A stretch of 6,532 nucleotides of DNA from an uncultured Thermoguttaceae bacterium (GTDB taxonomy: Bacteria > Planctomycetota > Planctomycetia > Pirellulales > Thermoguttaceae). The stretch spans positions 1-6,532 of the forward strand of contig CAKVCP010000122.1 in NCBI GenBank assembly GCA_934725735.1, written 5' to 3'. A program made the translations under genes and the position numbers. Shown here piece after piece: positions 6,349 through 6,532 of this stretch. The notes below the pieces were generated by a model. That model was not told the origin of the DNA, searched no databases, and saw only the letters and a program-made list of their open reading frames with translations. Position 1 is the stretch's first letter, and each line of letters starts with the position of its first letter.

Positions 6349-6532
6349 TTATGGCAAGGCCCATCGTCGAACGGTGGCGTCATAACTTGACGATAATATT
6401 GTACGCGTTCGGGAATCAAAGAGGACGTCAGTTACTGTCCCCGTGTGGTCGACGCCTTGGGCAATTAATTTATTCTCGGAAATTTTCCATACGTTGACAT
6501 GATTCACGCTGTCGCCTGTAACGAGTATGTCC
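6349..6532 (-). CDS. WD40-repeat protein, C-terminal end, cut by the window edge
   Basis: Sixty codons are open from the right edge to a TAA at 6349-6351. The fragment begins with the end of one blade (LVTGDSVNHVNVWKI, residues 3-17) and then has a full last blade: H29-T-G-T-V-T-D-V-L-F, then ILSSSYD51 and TVRRW57. This fits the WD40 pattern of GH, a buried strand, S-x-S-x-D and a terminal W-D-like dipeptide, with RRW and NVW in place of the usual LWD. WD40 propellers are protein-interaction platforms. In planctomycetes they are often joined to c-type cytochrome or kinase domains, but the rest of this protein is outside the window. The gene lies 221 bp upstream of the giant gene, with no clear terminator between them. 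Confidence 0.82.
   Translation of the reverse strand, partial: DILVTGDSVNHVNVWKISENKLIAQGVDHTGTVTDVLFDSRTRTILSSSYDATVRRWALP

Noticed and set aside
6292..6396. Ten-base inverted repeat TTATCGTCAA / TTGACGATAA separated by 85 bases.
   Set aside because: One arm is inside the WD40 coding sequence and the spacing is large; a match of this length is plausible by chance over several kilobases.

Overview
The window holds four protein-coding genes, all on the minus strand; two are cut by the window ends. In transcription order (right to left) they are the C-terminal end of a WD40-repeat protein (6349-6532), a 1621-residue secreted or surface protein made of SdrD B-like and FG-GAP/VCBS-like repeats (1262-6127), a calcineurin-like phosphoesterase closely resembling the ADP-ribose/CDP-alcohol diphosphatase (ADPRM) family (234-1166), and the N-terminus of a tyrosine recombinase of the XerC/XerD type (1-186). 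The two edge genes were found by reading the frames directly. No RNA genes, CRISPR arrays or insertion sequences are visible.

The likely source is a planctomycete, probably of the Pirellulales. The giant protein opens with a basic segment and an LEPR-XLL-like motif (IEPLEKREYLAAD), followed by SdrD B-like repeats ending in NFGEL and a C-terminal GDWDGDG repeat domain. From memory, this combination is typical of planctomycete surface proteins. The base composition is close to balanced, which is inferred to be more like host-associated or uncultured lineages than the GC-rich aquatic ones, but this is weak evidence.

Region by region: the 221 bp between the WD40 gene and the giant gene hold a small hairpin but no convincing promoter or terminator. 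The giant gene is followed 21 nt after its stop by a strong hairpin terminator whose stem is intact only in the minus-strand transcript. The phosphoesterase gene starts 42 nt beyond that stem and probably has its own promoter. The recombinase gene follows the phosphoesterase stop by 47 nt, with a good Shine-Dalgarno sequence and no terminator between them, so these two may be co-transcribed.

The genes do not form an obvious single pathway: a surface/adhesion-type protein sits beside a nucleotide-metabolism enzyme and a recombinase that is probably housekeeping. No new defence or mobile system is evident. The points of most interest are the tandem repeat architecture of the giant protein, its non-classical N-terminus, the eukaryote-like ADPRM signature in a bacterium, and the phosphoesterase-recombinase adjacency.
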